Below, in pieces: positions 6,754-7,090 of a DNA stretch of 7,090 bases. The notes under the pieces were generated by a model. The model did not search any database. It was given only the letters and a program-made list of their open reading frames with translations, and was not told the DNA's origin. Location of the stretch: the NCBI GenBank assembly GCA_934746785.1, contig CAKVFO010000164.1:1-7090 (forward strand). Direction: 5' to 3'. The stretch comes from an uncultured Clostridium sp. (GTDB taxonomy: Bacteria; Bacillota; Clostridia; Clostridiales; Clostridiaceae). A program made the translations under genes and the position numbers. The stretch's first letter is position 1. Every line of letters starts with the position of its first letter.

Positions 6754-7090
6754 ACTTCTTATCCTTACTATTAAAATAATTATAGCTTTTTACAATATCC
6801 TTTAAGTATAGCTGTTTTAAAGCTTTAGGCCTGTCCATAATAATTGCTGCATCCATTATCATTTGCCACTTTCTAAGTCTTTCCCTATCTATTTTTCTAT
6901 AACTTTCATATTCCTTTAGATATATCTTCATTAAAAATTCATTAACTTTATAAATTATCTTATTTTTAATACCCTTTATTTCCTTCCATTTATGAGAAAA
7001 ATCCTCATAGGGATGAACTCCAAGTAAAGTTAAAGTTCTTGCAATATCTGCAATATATTCAGCCCTGCCTCCTTCTGCCCAGTCTATAAT
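6743..7090 (-). CDS. APH/choline-kinase-type phosphotransferase, C-terminal part, cut by the window edge
   Basis: The frame is open from the right edge for 115 codons to a TAA. An ATG at 6931 is an internal methionine, because the frame continues upstream of it with family sequence. The first visible residues, IIDWAEGGRAEYIADIARTL, match the metal-binding segment of aminoglycoside/choline-kinase-fold phosphotransferases: IIDW supplies the magnesium-binding aspartate, and the following G..xxxxADIART block is typical of the family. The rest is a charged, mostly helical C-terminal region with WQMIMDAAIIMDRP (residues about 75-88 of the visible part), resembling the final helices of these enzymes. 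The ATP loop and the catalytic HGD segment lie outside the window. Family members phosphorylate small hydroxylated molecules such as aminoglycosides, macrolides, choline or homoserine. Tight coupling to an exporter beside an NRPS suggests self-resistance or product tailoring, but this is inference. Confidence 0.8.
   Translation of the reverse strand: MIDWAEGGRAEYIADIARTLTLLGVHPYEDFSHKWKEIKGIKNKIIYKVNEFLMKIYLKEYESYRKIDRERLRKWQMIMDAAIIMDRPKALKQLYLKDIVKSYNYFNSKDKKYEE

Noticed and set aside
6743..6931. A separate 62-residue small protein starting at the ATG at 6931
   Set aside because: The same frame continues upstream without a stop to the window edge and encodes recognisable kinase-family sequence, so this is the tail of a larger gene.
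1..7090. CRISPR arrays, insertion sequences, tRNA or rRNA genes
   Set aside because: No regularly spaced direct repeats, transposase-like frames, terminal inverted repeats or tRNA-like cloverleaf sequences were seen, and nearly all bases are accounted for by coding sequence.

Overview
The window looks like part of a low-GC Firmicutes genome, most likely Clostridium or a close anaerobic relative. The DNA is very AT-rich, codons favour AGA and ATA, and several starts carry purine-rich Shine-Dalgarno sites. All seven genes are on the minus strand, so transcription runs from the right edge to the left edge. Intergenic gaps are 0 to 61 bases. This has the compactness of a biosynthetic operon, and both end genes are cut by the window.

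Layout in transcription order: (1) the C-terminal part of an APH/choline-kinase-type small-molecule phosphotransferase (7090-6743). (2) A complete half-size ABC exporter with fused membrane and ATPase domains (6753-5044), whose start overlaps the kinase stop by 11 bases. (3) A consensus sigma-70-type promoter, TTGACA-N17-TATAAT (5047-5019), whose -35 box runs into the exporter stop codon. (4) A six-helix membrane protein resembling ABC-2 permeases (4982-4251). (5) An acyl-CoA-dehydrogenase-fold flavoenzyme (4232-3096). (6, 7) Both subunits of electron transfer flavoprotein, etfB then etfA (3075-2308 and 2305-1331). (8) The start of a non-ribosomal peptide synthetase (NRPS) (1316 to beyond base 1), with a condensation-domain C-terminal lobe followed by an adenylation domain that is cut just after core motif A3.

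Working model (inference): this is a secondary-metabolite cluster. The NRPS activates an amino acid and loads it on a carrier protein encoded beyond the left edge. The dehydrogenase-fold enzyme oxidises, or in reverse reduces, the carrier-bound acyl group, as prolyl-carrier-protein dehydrogenases do in pyrrole pathways. The dedicated EtfBA pair replaces oxygen as electron partner in an anaerobe. The exporter, the permease-like protein and the kinase would handle export, immunity or tailoring. The most interesting points are the dedicated ETF pair directly upstream of an NRPS, the dehydrogenase with its predicted catalytic glutamate at the isovaleryl-CoA-dehydrogenase position, the half condensation domain at the NRPS N-terminus, and the internal consensus promoter separating the biosynthetic block from the export block. 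The amino-acid specificity residues of the NRPS lie outside the window, so the product cannot be named.
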